Shown: in pieces, positions 1-8,768 of the stretch
Layout of the letters: each line of letters starts with the position of its first letter
Position numbering within the stretch: the first letter of the stretch is position 1
DNA from: an uncultured Roseicyclus sp.
Lineage (GTDB): Bacteria > Pseudomonadota > Alphaproteobacteria > Rhodobacterales > Rhodobacteraceae
Length of the DNA: 64,000 nt
Direction: 5' to 3'
NCBI GenBank assembly: GCA_947494975.1
Contig: CANLXA010000002.1
Coordinates: 1,015,391-1,079,390 of the forward strand
Made by a program: the position numbers and the translations under genes
The notes under the pieces: model-generated
The model's database searches: none
What the model was told of the DNA's origin: nothing
Seen by the model: the letters and a program-made list of their open reading frames with translations, nothing else

Positions 1-2
1 GG

Positions 3-68
3 GTTGTTGCGCTCTATCCCGATGGACGCGCCTACGCGTGGCACCAGTTGAACGGCACGTTGGAATAG
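3..68 (+). CDS. C-terminal end of an unidentified gene cut by the window edge
   Basis: An open frame enters from the left edge and ends at TAG (66-68), giving 21 residues that end in HQLNGTLE. Only 10 bases separate it from the next start, so it is probably co-transcribed with the FkbM methyltransferase and glyS. In related genomes a small conserved protein often lies between glyQ and glyS, and this may be its tail, but 21 residues are too few to name it. Confidence 0.5.
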   Translation, partial: VVALYPDGRAYAWHQLNGTLE

Positions 69-78
69 GAGTAGAGCG

Positions 79-765
79 ATGGCTGATCCGCAATCTGATC
101 TCGACATGCTCCGGGCCCGGTTCGACAAGCTCAAGCGCCGTCAGGCCCGCAACGAACGCGCCCATTTCGCGCGCGGGCTGTTGCAAGGCATCCTATCGAT
201 GCTCAAACCCGGTGACGTGGTGCTGGATTGCGGGGCCAATGTGGGCGACGTCACCGTGCCGCTGGCCGAGACCGGCGCGACGGTGCACGCTTTTGAGCCC
301 GATCCGTTTGCCTTTGAGCAGGTATCCAGCCGGGTCAAAGGCCTCGACAATGTGGTCCTGCACAATGCCGCCGTGGCCGTCGAGGCCGGCACCTTGCGCC
401 TGATGCGTGCCGCGAATTTTGACGACAACCCCAAGGCCGGATCGGTCAAGAGCACGCTGATTGCCGGCGGGCGCAACATCGATGAAAGCGAGGGCATCGA
501 CGTGGACGTGATCGCCTTGCCCGATCTGCTGCGCGATCTGGCCGCCACACATGGCGAGGTTGCGTTCCTGAAGATGGATATCGAGGGGGCGGAGTTGGAC
601 CTGCTGGAACACATGCAGGCCCACGACCTGTTCGATATCGTCCGCCTGACGGTGGCCGAAACCCACGAAAGCAAATTCGCCGACCTGCGCCCGCGCTTTG
701 CCGCGCTGCGCGACACTGTCGCCGCCCATCACCCGATCACCCGCGTCAATCTCGACTGGATCTGA
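79..765 (+). CDS. FkbM-family SAM-dependent methyltransferase
   Basis: This 228-residue protein carries a class I methyltransferase SAM-binding motif DCGANVGD (residues 50-57), an acidic turn FEPDP (72-76) that would hold the SAM ribose, and KMDIEGAE (165-172), the typical second motif of the FkbM family. The first 35 residues are a charged helix. FkbM enzymes O-methylate sugars or secondary metabolites; the substrate here cannot be read. The ATG has GGAG upstream. It lies 5 bases before glyS, so it is probably expressed with the glycyl-tRNA synthetase genes, although a functional link is not evident. Confidence 0.85.
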   Translation: MADPQSDLDMLRARFDKLKRRQARNERAHFARGLLQGILSMLKPGDVVLDCGANVGDVTVPLAETGATVHAFEPDPFAFEQVSSRVKGLDNVVLHNAAVAVEAGTLRLMRAANFDDNPKAGSVKSTLIAGGRNIDESEGIDVDVIALPDLLRDLAATHGEVAFLKMDIEGAELDLLEHMQAHDLFDIVRLTVAETHESKFADLRPRFAALRDTVAAHHPITRVNLDWI

Positions 766-770
766 AACCC

Positions 771-2990
771 ATGCCCGATCTTCTGCTGGAGCTGTTCTCC
801 GAAGAAATTCCTGCCCGGATGCAGCGCAAGGCTGCAGATGACCTGAAGCGGCTGGTCACAGATGGTCTGGTCGAGGCCGGGCTGACCTATGCATCCGCCG
901 GTGCGTTTGCCACGCCGCGTCGCCTGGTGCTGACGGTTGAGGATCTGACGGAGGCCTCGCCCACCACCACCGAGGAGCGGCGCGGCCCCAAGGTCGGTGC
1001 GCCCGACAAAGCGATGGAGGGTTTCCTGCGCGGGGCCGGGGTGGCGCGCGAGGATCTGGAAGAGCGCGAGGACAAGAAGGGCAGGTTCTACTACGCCCGC
1101 ATCACCACCGAAGGCCGCCCCGCCGCCGCGATCATCGCCGAAATGGTTCCGCAGGTGATCCGCAACTTCCCCTGGACCAAATCCATGCGCTGGGGCAGCG
1201 GGTCACTCCGCTGGGTGCGACCGCTCCACTCGATCCTGTGCCTTCTGAACCGGGACGACGGGGCCGAGGTGGTGAAATTCGAGGTCGACGGCATCCCGTC
1301 CGGCAATACGACCGAAGGCCATCGGTTCATGGCGCCAGGACGATTTTCGGTAACGTCTTTCGAGGATTACACCGCGAAGTTGAAGCGCGCTTTCGTGGTT
1401 CTGTCGGACGAGGACCGGGCGGAGGCGATCTGGCATGATGCCACCACAATGGCCTTCGCCGCCGGGTTGGAGGTGGTGGACGACAAGGGCCTTCTGGCCG
1501 AGGTCGCGGGCCTTGTGGAATGGCCCGTTGTCCTGATGGGCGAGATTGGCGCCGATTTCCTCGATCTGCCCGCCGAGGTGCTGCAAACCTCCATGCGCGA
1601 GCACCAGAAATTCTTCTCGGTCCGCAATCCCGCCACGGGCCGGATCGAGCGCTTCATCACCGTTGCCAACCGCGACACGGCCGATCAGGGCGCGACGATA
1701 ATCGCGGGCAACGCCAAGGTTCTGTCGGCACGCCTGGCCGATGCAAAATTCTTTTGGGACAATGATTTGCGGATCGCCCGCGACGGGATGGGCGATTGGC
1801 GCGAAAGCCTGAAATCGGTCACGTTCGAGCGCCGCTTGGGGAGCCAATCTGAGCGGGTTGAGCGCATCGCAGCGCTGGCCCGAGAGATCGCACCGATGGT
1901 CGGCGCGGACCCGACAGCGGCGGAGACCGCCGCGCGGATCGCCAAGGCCGATCTCAGCTCCGAGATGGTCTTCGAATTCCCCGAATTGCAAGGGATCATG
2001 GGCAAATACTATGCCCTTGAGGCCGGTCTCGACGCGGAGATTGCCGCCGTCGCCGAAGAGCACTACGCACCCTTGGGGCCCACCGATGACGTGCCCACCG
2101 CGCCTCTTTCGGTGGCCGTGGCGCTGGCCGACAAGCTGGATCTGTTGACCGGGTTCTGGGCGATCGACGAGAAGCCGACAGGGTCGAAGGACCCGTTTGC
2201 GCTGCGGCGGGCGGCATTGGGGGTTATTCGGATTGTTTTGGATGGCGATCACAGAATTCAGTTGGAAGCTGCAATTTCGGGAGCGCTGGTCCCGCATCAG
2301 GAACGGATCGAAACAGACGATACATTCGCTCCGTACGACGACGCGATCCAAGCCCTTTATGATCACGGTCGAGATGACGATGCGGATGCGCTGACACAAT
2401 CGGTTGCAGAAAATCTACCTTCCTGGCACGATCCAGAGCGCAATGCATGGAATGCGGGAAAGGCTTTGAACCTCCTCTCCTTCTTCCACGACCGCCTCAA
2501 GGTTCACCTCCGCGCCGAGAACATCCGCCACGACGTCATCGATGCCGCGCTGGCCAAGCCGCCCACCGATGACCTCACCCTGATCGTCGCCCGTGCGCGT
2601 GCGCTTCAGGCGTTCCTCGACACGCCGGAAGGCGAGAACCTGATCCAAGGCTACAGACGCGCAGCCAACATCCTGACCCAGGCCGAGGAGAAGGACGGCG
2701 TTGAATACCGGTACGGGGCCGATGTGAAATTCGCGGAAACCGACGAGGAACGCGCGCTCTTCAAGGCGCTCGAGGCCGCCAACACGGCCATCGCCCCGGC
2801 GCTCAAGGCCGAGGATTTTGCCGCCGCCATGTCCCAGATGGCCCATCTGCGCGGGCCCATCGATGCGTTTTTCGAGGCGGTTCAGGTCAATGCCGACAAT
2901 GACATCATTCGGCGCAATCGCCTCAACCTTCTGCACCAGATCACCGAAACCTGCGGGGCGGTGGCTGACCTCACGCGGCTGGAGGGTTAA
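771..2990 (+). CDS. glyS: Glycyl-tRNA synthetase beta subunit
   Basis: This 739-residue protein begins with the family signature MPDLLLELFSEEIPARMQ and runs to a DALR-type anticodon-binding C-terminus. The beta subunit works with GlyQ in an alpha2beta2 enzyme that charges tRNA-Gly; it provides tRNA recognition and anticodon binding while the active site is on alpha. GlyQ is not in the window and is expected to the left. Length fits alphaproteobacterial GlyS. The stop codon TAA (2988-2990) is immediately followed by a transposon end, so the element just missed the reading frame. Confidence 0.97.
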   Translation: MPDLLLELFSEEIPARMQRKAADDLKRLVTDGLVEAGLTYASAGAFATPRRLVLTVEDLTEASPTTTEERRGPKVGAPDKAMEGFLRGAGVAREDLEEREDKKGRFYYARITTEGRPAAAIIAEMVPQVIRNFPWTKSMRWGSGSLRWVRPLHSILCLLNRDDGAEVVKFEVDGIPSGNTTEGHRFMAPGRFSVTSFEDYTAKLKRAFVVLSDEDRAEAIWHDATTMAFAAGLEVVDDKGLLAEVAGLVEWPVVLMGEIGADFLDLPAEVLQTSMREHQKFFSVRNPATGRIERFITVANRDTADQGATIIAGNAKVLSARLADAKFFWDNDLRIARDGMGDWRESLKSVTFERRLGSQSERVERIAALAREIAPMVGADPTAAETAARIAKADLSSEMVFEFPELQGIMGKYYALEAGLDAEIAAVAEEHYAPLGPTDDVPTAPLSVAVALADKLDLLTGFWAIDEKPTGSKDPFALRRAALGVIRIVLDGDHRIQLEAAISGALVPHQERIETDDTFAPYDDAIQALYDHGRDDDADALTQSVAENLPSWHDPERNAWNAGKALNLLSFFHDRLKVHLRAENIRHDVIDAALAKPPTDDLTLIVARARALQAFLDTPEGENLIQGYRRAANILTQAEEKDGVEYRYGADVKFAETDEERALFKALEAANTAIAPALKAEDFAAAMSQMAHLRGPIDAFFEAVQVNADNDIIRRNRLNLLHQITETCGAVADLTRLEG

Positions 2991-2991
2991 C

Positions 2992-3012
2992 GCCGATTTC
3001 GTTGCAAAAGTC
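2992..3012. repeat. Left terminal inverted repeat of the IS1182-family element
   Basis: This 21-base stretch matches the reverse complement of 5893-5913 at 18 of 21 positions. It starts one base after the TTAA that contains the glyS stop codon, and together with its partner it defines the outer IS. Confidence 0.75.
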
Positions 3013-3082
3013 TTTGGTTTCGGCGGGCTTGTTTGAGGTATCGGTTTGATTTCGTTCAGAGGCCTAAGGCGTAGCCGTCGCT

Positions 3083-4465
3083 TTAGCTTGCGGCGGTCTC
3101 CATCGGTTTGAGCTTTGCGAGTTTCCGGAGATTTTGGGCGGTGGCTGCGAGGGCAAACTCGTCTTGAACGCCGCATGGGCCTCGTAATCGTAGCCGTCCG
3201 AGGCCGAGGATGCGTTTGAGGTGGGCGAAGAGCATTTCGACCTTTTTCCTTCGCGCCTGCGCTTTCGGATTGAACTGGGAAGCGGTGCATTGGCGAGCAA
3301 AGTCTCTGACGATCTCATATTTATCGCGATGTACCGAACGCATTTCAGCGTTGGGGCAGCACTTGGCCTTCAGCTCGCATCCTGTGCAGTCTGATTTCAG
3401 CGCCCGATAGTTTCTGGATTTCCAAACTGGCGCATTCCGTTTTGGATCAGAATAGGTCCGCCATGTATGCCGCATCTCTTTGCCGCCGGGGCAGATGTAC
3501 CGATCGTTCTCATCATCCCATGTGAAGTCGGAGCGTGAGAAGGTCCCGTCGGTCCGCTCGCCTTTGTCGAAGACGGGAATGAAGGGAACGATCTGGCGCT
3601 TCAGCGTGAGCCAGACCAGATTGTCAGACGCCCCGTAGGCGGTGTCGGCGGCAATCCAATCAGGCTGTACGCCAAAGCGTTCTTCGGTCCGGTCGAGCAT
3701 CTTGCGCATCGCGCCGACCTCAGCGGTCTTGTTCGAGCGGCTGGCATCCACATCGACGATGATGCCGTGGTCCGTATCGATGAGGCAATTGTCGGAATAG
3801 GCAAAGAACGCGGGGCCTTTGCGCGCCGCTGTCCATTGGCTGGCAGGGTCGGCGTGGGCTGTGAACTTGGGCTTTGCGGTGGTCGCCGCGCCGAAGGCTT
3901 CGTCGTCCAGCGTGTCAAGGTATTCGCGTACGGCACGCGGTGCATCATCGGGATCAATCTCGCGGGCGGCCCAGTCATCGGGATTGCTCGAGTTCTGCTT
4001 TTGAACATCCGCGCTGATCAGGCTGGCGTCGACCGCGAAGCCCTGACCACCAACCAAGCCTTCCTTCATGCAACGGGCAACAGTCGTCTCAAACACATGG
4101 CGCAGCAGATCGCTTTCGCGGAACCGACCATGACGGTTCTTGGAAAAGGTCGAGTGATCCGGGATGCGGTCGGTCAGATCAAGGCGGCAGAACCACCGAT
4201 AGGCGAGGTTCAGATGCACCTCCTCACAAAGCCGCCGCTCAGATCGAATGCCGAAGCAATATCCGATCAAAAGCATCCGGATCAAAAGTTCTGGGTCAAT
4301 GGAGGGGCGACCCGTATGGCTGTAGAAATCCGCCAGATGCGCGCGGACGCTGGTCAGATCAACAAACCGATCAATCGACCGCACCAAATGATTATGGGGA
4401 ACATGGTCGTCCAGCGAGAACTCGTAGAACAAAGCCGCCTGCGCCTCTTGCCTCGGTCCCATCAT
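3083..4465 (-). CDS. IS1182-family DDE transposase
   Basis: A 460-residue transposase starts at MMGPRQEAQ. The ATG at 4465 has GGGAGG about 8 bases upstream; the open frame extends further but only into the inserted IS110. Candidate catalytic acidic residues are in VDASLISADV, ADTAYGASDN and RRKKVEMLFAHLKR, and a cysteine-rich segment (CTGCELKAKCC) precedes the last one, as is normal for this family. No frameshift or internal stop is seen. Because the IS110 copy sits about 36 bases upstream of the start, the native promoter near the terminal repeat is probably uncoupled and the gene may be poorly expressed. Confidence 0.93.
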   Translation of the reverse strand: MMGPRQEAQAALFYEFSLDDHVPHNHLVRSIDRFVDLTSVRAHLADFYSHTGRPSIDPELLIRMLLIGYCFGIRSERRLCEEVHLNLAYRWFCRLDLTDRIPDHSTFSKNRHGRFRESDLLRHVFETTVARCMKEGLVGGQGFAVDASLISADVQKQNSSNPDDWAAREIDPDDAPRAVREYLDTLDDEAFGAATTAKPKFTAHADPASQWTAARKGPAFFAYSDNCLIDTDHGIIVDVDASRSNKTAEVGAMRKMLDRTEERFGVQPDWIAADTAYGASDNLVWLTLKRQIVPFIPVFDKGERTDGTFSRSDFTWDDENDRYICPGGKEMRHTWRTYSDPKRNAPVWKSRNYRALKSDCTGCELKAKCCPNAEMRSVHRDKYEIVRDFARQCTASQFNPKAQARRKKVEMLFAHLKRILGLGRLRLRGPCGVQDEFALAATAQNLRKLAKLKPMETAAS

Positions 4466-4579
4466 CCCCAAACCTCCCGATTGTTGAGAGAATTGATGGG
4501 GTGGATGCCCCCGTCCCGACGGCATCGCAATGTGCCAGACTGGTGATGTCAGTGTCACCCTGCAAAGGAGAGAGCATCC

Positions 4580-5605
4580 ATGTCAGAAGTTAGCATAGTC
4601 GGCGTCGACCTTGCCAAGCGTGTATTCCAAGTCCACGGAGCAACATTGAATGGAGCGGTGGTGTTTCGTAAGAAGCTCAGCCGAGCACAATTCCTACCAT
4701 TTTTAGAGAAACATCCTGTCTGTGTGGTCGCGATGGAGGCCTGCGCGACGTCGCATTATTGGGGACGAGAGATCGCCAAACTTGGCCACAGAGTGCGGCT
4801 GATCGCTCCGATCTATGTGAAGCCGTTTGTCAAACGTCAAAAGAACGATGCCGCGGACGCGGAAGCGATTGTCGAGGCCGCATCACGACCCACCATGCGG
4901 TTTGTCGAGGTTAAGACTGAAGAGCAGCAGGCTAGCGCGATGGTCTTTCGCGCGCGCGACTTACTGATCCGTCAGCGGACACAAGTCATCAATGCCCTCC
5001 GTGGCCACATGGCTGAATATGGGATCATTGCTGGGAAAGGCGCATTACACCTGAAGAAGCTCCGAGACTTAGTATGCCTGCAATCCAAAGATCTGCCGGA
5101 AGCGGTATCAGAGGTGGCGTTCATCTATCTTGATCAAATCGACGATTGCAGCGTAAAGATCGCCGTTTTGGAGAAAACCGTCCGCACCAAATCATCCATG
5201 ACAGAAAGGGCGAGGCTTCTTCAGACTATGCCGGGAATTGGTCCGATCGGAGCCACTGCGATCGAGGCATTCGCCCCGCCCATGGAGGAGTTCAGGCGCG
5301 GTCGAGATTTTGCCGCTTGGCTTGGTCTTGTGCCGCGCCAGCAGTCCAGCGGCGGTAAACAGATACTCGGCAGAACGTCCAAAATGGGGCAGCGAGACAT
5401 CCGAAGGTTGCTGATTATCGGCGCTATGTCGTCGATCCGTGCCGCTCTTCGAAATGGCCCACAAGAAGGGACCTGGTTGGCGCGGATGCTTGCGCGCAAG
5501 CCACGTATGGTGGTTGCAATCGCGCTTGCGAACAAAATGGCCAGAGGAATCTGGGCCATGCTGACGAAGGGGGAAGGTTATCGAGATCCGAAGGTGATGG
5601 CATGA
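4580..5605 (+). CDS. IS110-family transposase (DEDD type)
   Basis: This 341-residue protein has the two-domain layout of IS110 transposases. The N-terminal DEDD RuvC-like domain shows VGVDLAKRVFQVHG, VVAMEACATSHYWGRE and KNDAADAEAIVEAA. The C-terminal Tnp_IS116/IS110/IS902 domain shows LLQTMPGIGPIGATAIEAF and a serine-containing GGKQILGRTSKMGQRDIRRL segment. AAAGGAGAGAG lies just upstream of the ATG. The frame is uninterrupted, so the element may be active. IS110 enzymes act with a bridge RNA usually encoded in a non-coding end; the long tail 5606-5858 is the likely place here, which is inference. Confidence 0.95.
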   Translation: MSEVSIVGVDLAKRVFQVHGATLNGAVVFRKKLSRAQFLPFLEKHPVCVVAMEACATSHYWGREIAKLGHRVRLIAPIYVKPFVKRQKNDAADAEAIVEAASRPTMRFVEVKTEEQQASAMVFRARDLLIRQRTQVINALRGHMAEYGIIAGKGALHLKKLRDLVCLQSKDLPEAVSEVAFIYLDQIDDCSVKIAVLEKTVRTKSSMTERARLLQTMPGIGPIGATAIEAFAPPMEEFRRGRDFAAWLGLVPRQQSSGGKQILGRTSKMGQRDIRRLLIIGAMSSIRAALRNGPQEGTWLARMLARKPRMVVAIALANKMARGIWAMLTKGEGYRDPKVMA

Positions 5606-5858
5606 TGTCAAATCCCTTCGGCTAGTCGGGTGTGAGGAGGTCAAAGAACAGTAAGGGCAAATGATCGCTAAGATCCGGAAAGGGAAAACCAGACTGATTC
5701 AATGAGCCAAGAGCTCGCCGAATTGATGTGGACCCGTTCCCCGCATCTCCATACCGGCCCGCGGCCATGAACAGCGTCGCAAACTGAGGCCTGACACATG
5801 ACCGCACCCGATCACGCGCCCAAATGTTGAAGGGCCTTGCACATTGGGGGACATCCAC
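5606..5858 (+). other. Non-coding right end of the IS110 element
   Basis: There is no credible gene in these 250 bases. In IS1111-type elements the long non-coding end carries the bridge/seek RNA that selects target and donor DNA, and this stretch is in the right position and of suitable length. No individual loops were assigned. Confidence 0.4.
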
Positions 5859-5892
5859 ACATGAATCAGCTGCTCGCGTGCCGATCAAGAAA

Positions 5893-5913
5893 GAGTTTTT
5901 CAACAAAATCGGC
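5893..5913. repeat. Right terminal inverted repeat of the IS1182-family element
   Basis: This is the partner of 2992-3012, with 18 of 21 bases matching in inverted orientation. It is followed by TA and then TTAACC, which resembles the GGTTAAC on the other flank. Confidence 0.75.
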
Positions 5914-6063
5914 TATTAACCTTCTCTTGCCGCGCCGCAGCGATCACTTTTCTTTGCAATTGCAGAAAAAAGCCGCCTTAACGCGCCGAAAGCTGTCTAG
6001 TTAACTGGACAGAAGCCCCTCTGGTTGTATCGTAAGCCCACGTATGCATCCGGATCCGCGCTC

Positions 6064-8616
6064 ATGTTAACCACGCCCGACTTTACCGAGATCACGCCCA
6101 GTGCCGATATCCGCAAGGATCGGCATGGCAATCGTGCGAAGTGTTTGCAGCGCCTGATCCGTCTCGACATGCCGGTCCCACCCACGGTCGCGCTCAGCTT
6201 CGAGACCGTGGGGGCCATCGCCGATGGCCGCATGCCGGATCTGGACTCGCTGGTGGGCCTGTTCGGCAATGGCGCCTTGCTGTCGGTGCGGTCATCCTCC
6301 GAGATGCCCGATTGGGGCGGGCCGGGTACGATCCTGAATATCGGGATGGGTGATGCAGCCGCAGAAAGGCTGACCGAAACCCACGGGCCGGACGTGGCAA
6401 ACGCCCTCTACACCGCCTTCATTCGCACCTACGCGGTCGAGGTGCACCGGCTCGACGCCGACGAATTCGAGGGTCCGATCACGCCGCGCATCGCCAAAGA
6501 GCGGTACGAGGAGGAGATGGACGAGCCATTTCCCCAGAGCACGGCGACGCAGCTGGCCGAAGTTCTGCGCGCCATGGCCCGCGCGTGGGATGGCACCACC
6601 GCGCGCCTTTTGCGACAGGCCCGGGGCGCACCCGCCGATGCGGGCCTCGGGCTCGTCGTTCAGCAGATGGCGCTGGGTCCGTCGCAATCCCTGTCAGGGG
6701 CAGGCGTGGTTCAGTTCGTGTCCACCGAATCGGGCGAGCCCGAGGTCCACGGCCGATATCTGCCACGGGGGCAGGGGCGCCAGGCCCTCACCGAAGGGGC
6801 GGCGCAGTTCATCGAATGCGACCCGCGCGGCCCGGCCCTGGAAGACGCCGCGCCCGAGATCGTGAAGGCCCTTCGGGACGCCGCCGCCCTGATGCGCGTG
6901 CGGCTGCGTGAAGACATGCAGATCGAATTCACCTTGATGGACGGCAAATTGTTCATCCTCGACGCCGTGCGCGCGCCCCGATCCGCCCGCGCCGAAGTGG
7001 CGATTGCCGTGGCCTTGGCCCAAGACGGCGTGATCCCCCGCGACGAGGCGCTGACGCGCATTCCGCCCTTTACGCTCAACGGGTTGCTGCACCGGCAGAT
7101 CAAGGCAGGCGCAGATCGTGACGTGCTGACCTCTGGCATTGCCGCGGCGCCGGGCGCAGCGTCGGGACGGATCGTGTTTTCCTCGGAAACCGCCCAGGCC
7201 ATGGCCGCGCAGGGGGAGCCGTGCATCCTCGTGCGCCGCGACACCAGCCCCGAAGATATCCGCGGCATGCATGCGGCCCATGCGATCCTGACGGAACGGG
7301 GCGGCATGACGTCCCACGCGGCGGTGATTGCCCGGGGCCTGGGCCTGCCCTGCGTGGCGGGCGCCACACGGCTTCAGTTAGATTTACGCAAGAAGACGCT
7401 CACCGTGCCGGGCCGAAAAGTGTTCCATGAGGGCGACGTGATTACGCTCGACGGGTCCGCCGGAGAGGTTTTGGCCGGGAAGCCCGAAATGGTCGAACCG
7501 GCCCTTGGCGGGGCCTTTGCCACGCTGATGGATTGGGCCGACGCGGCGCGCGACATCGGAATCCGCGCCAATGCTGACACGCCAGAAGATGCCGCTATGG
7601 CGCAGCGCTTTGGCGTGGACGGGATCGGACTCTGCCGGACGGAGCATATGTTCTTCGACGCGGCCCGCCTGACGGTGATGCGCGAGATGATTTTCGCCGA
7701 AAATGCGCAAGACAGGCAGGCCGCGCTCGACCGGCTTCTGCCCATGCAACGCGCTGATTTCATTAAGCTCTTCAAGCTGATGCAAGGGCAGCCGGTGACC
7801 ATCCGCCTGTTTGACCCCCCGCTCCACGAATTCCTGCCCACCGAGCGCGACGGGATCCGTGCCTTGGCCGATGCGCTCGACCTGCCGGTCAGCCGTGTCG
7901 CGGCGCGCATCGAGTCGCTGCAAGAGTTCAACCCGATGCTGGGGCTGCGCGGCGTGCGCCTCGGTGTAACGATCCCCGAGATTTACGACATGCAGGCCCG
8001 CGCCATTTTCGAAGCGGCCATCAAATCGTCCAGGAAAGGCGCGCCGATTGTGGCGGAGATCATGATCCCGCTGGTCTCTGCCCGCCGTGAAGTTGAAATT
8101 GTGAAAGCCCGCGTCGATGCCATCGCTGCCGAAGTCAGCGCCAATAAGGGTCAGGATTTCACTTATCGCTTGGGTGTCATGGTCGAAACGCCGCGTGCAG
8201 CGCTCCGTGCTGGCGACATTGCAGAGCACACGGCTTTCTTGTCTTTTGGCACCAACGACCTGACGCAAATGACATACGGGCTCAGCCGCGACGATGCGGG
8301 CCGTTTCATGTCGGCCTATGTGCAGCAGGGCGTTTTCCCCGAGGATCCTTTCCGCCAGATGGACCTGGACGGTGTGGGGGAACTGTTGCTGATTGGTGCA
8401 GAACGGGGGCGCGCAACGAACCCCAACCTTACGATCTCCCTGTGCGGGGAACATGGCGGCGACCCGGATTCCATAGAATTTTGCAGAAAAGCAGGGTTTG
8501 ACTACGTGTCTTGCTCCCCGTTCCGCGTCCCCTTGGCCAAACTTGCCGCAGCGCAAATAGCCATCAAAGACAATGCCTTGCCGAAGGATGTTGATGCGAT
8601 GGATGAGGATGGTTAA
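6064..8616 (+). CDS. ppdK: Divergent pyruvate, phosphate dikinase / PEP-utilising enzyme
   Basis: This 850-residue protein has the PEP-utiliser layout. An N-terminal ATP-grasp-like part contains LLSVRSSSEMPDWGGPGTIL, a phospho-histidine swivelling domain contains GGMTSHAAVIARGLG (His about 418), and a C-terminal PEP/pyruvate barrel contains SFGTNDLTQMTYGLSRDD and SLCGEHGGDP (catalytic Cys about 794). PPDK interconverts PEP and pyruvate with ATP or pyrophosphate. The N-terminal domain is shorter and less conserved than in standard PPDK (about 880-890 residues). ATG 6064 is preferred over TTG 6025 because MLTTPDFTEITP fits the family start, but no strong ribosome site is visible. The nested transposon ends only about 150 bases upstream. 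Confidence 0.85.
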   Translation: MLTTPDFTEITPSADIRKDRHGNRAKCLQRLIRLDMPVPPTVALSFETVGAIADGRMPDLDSLVGLFGNGALLSVRSSSEMPDWGGPGTILNIGMGDAAAERLTETHGPDVANALYTAFIRTYAVEVHRLDADEFEGPITPRIAKERYEEEMDEPFPQSTATQLAEVLRAMARAWDGTTARLLRQARGAPADAGLGLVVQQMALGPSQSLSGAGVVQFVSTESGEPEVHGRYLPRGQGRQALTEGAAQFIECDPRGPALEDAAPEIVKALRDAAALMRVRLREDMQIEFTLMDGKLFILDAVRAPRSARAEVAIAVALAQDGVIPRDEALTRIPPFTLNGLLHRQIKAGADRDVLTSGIAAAPGAASGRIVFSSETAQAMAAQGEPCILVRRDTSPEDIRGMHAAHAILTERGGMTSHAAVIARGLGLPCVAGATRLQLDLRKKTLTVPGRKVFHEGDVITLDGSAGEVLAGKPEMVEPALGGAFATLMDWADAARDIGIRANADTPEDAAMAQRFGVDGIGLCRTEHMFFDAARLTVMREMIFAENAQDRQAALDRLLPMQRADFIKLFKLMQGQPVTIRLFDPPLHEFLPTERDGIRALADALDLPVSRVAARIESLQEFNPMLGLRGVRLGVTIPEIYDMQARAIFEAAIKSSRKGAPIVAEIMIPLVSARREVEIVKARVDAIAAEVSANKGQDFTYRLGVMVETPRAALRAGDIAEHTAFLSFGTNDLTQMTYGLSRDDAGRFMSAYVQQGVFPEDPFRQMDLDGVGELLLIGAERGRATNPNLTISLCGEHGGDPDSIEFCRKAGFDYVSCSPFRVPLAKLAAAQIAIKDNALPKDVDAMDEDG

Positions 8617-8768
8617 CCTCAACCCCTTGGGGCGCGTTAACGGGTTTCCGCAACATTAAGCTCGCATTTTGTCTAAATGACGATTTGCATTAAGTCATCG
8701 CCCAAACAAAGGGGTCAGAATCCGCGAGCAGAATGGGTTCGGCCATAACCCCTGGAAGGGTGACAGCG

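Larger units (their letters stand above)
4501..5858 (+). mobile_element. IS110-family (IS1111-type) element inserted in the IS1182 upstream region
   Basis: The ends are marked by a 12-bp subterminal inverted repeat: GTGGATGCCCCC at 4501-4512 and the complement of 5847-5858 (GTGGATGTCCCC) agree at 11 of 12 positions, and AATGTGC follows inside both ends. Subterminal repeats of this size are typical of the IS1111 subgroup. The transposase starts 79 bases from the left end and a non-coding tail of about 250 bases follows it, a layout usual for IS110 elements. The true tips may extend a few bases past the repeats. Confidence 0.75.
2991..5915 (-). mobile_element. IS1182-family insertion sequence, interrupted by an IS110-type element
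   Basis: The outer boundaries are set by imperfect terminal inverted repeats: 2992-3012 and the complement of 5893-5913 match at 18 of 21 positions (GCCGATTT-GTTG-AAAA-TC). TTAA occurs on both flanks (2987-2990 and 5916-5919), a possible target duplication, although the right end is offset by one base. Removing the inner element (about 4501-5858) leaves about 1.57 kb, a usual IS1182 length, with a 460-residue transposase on the minus strand. The right terminal repeat lies beyond the IS110 copy, which is why the element looks as if two IS were side by side. Confidence 0.8.

Noticed and set aside
1203..2399. Minus-strand 398-residue open frame
   Set aside because: It is antisense to glyS and has no recognisable motif.
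3083..5605. Composite transposon carrying cargo between two IS
   Set aside because: The two elements are of different families and nested, with no cargo gene between them.
7384..8622. Minus-strand 412-residue open frame
   Set aside because: It is antisense to the catalytic C-terminal half of the PPDK-like gene.
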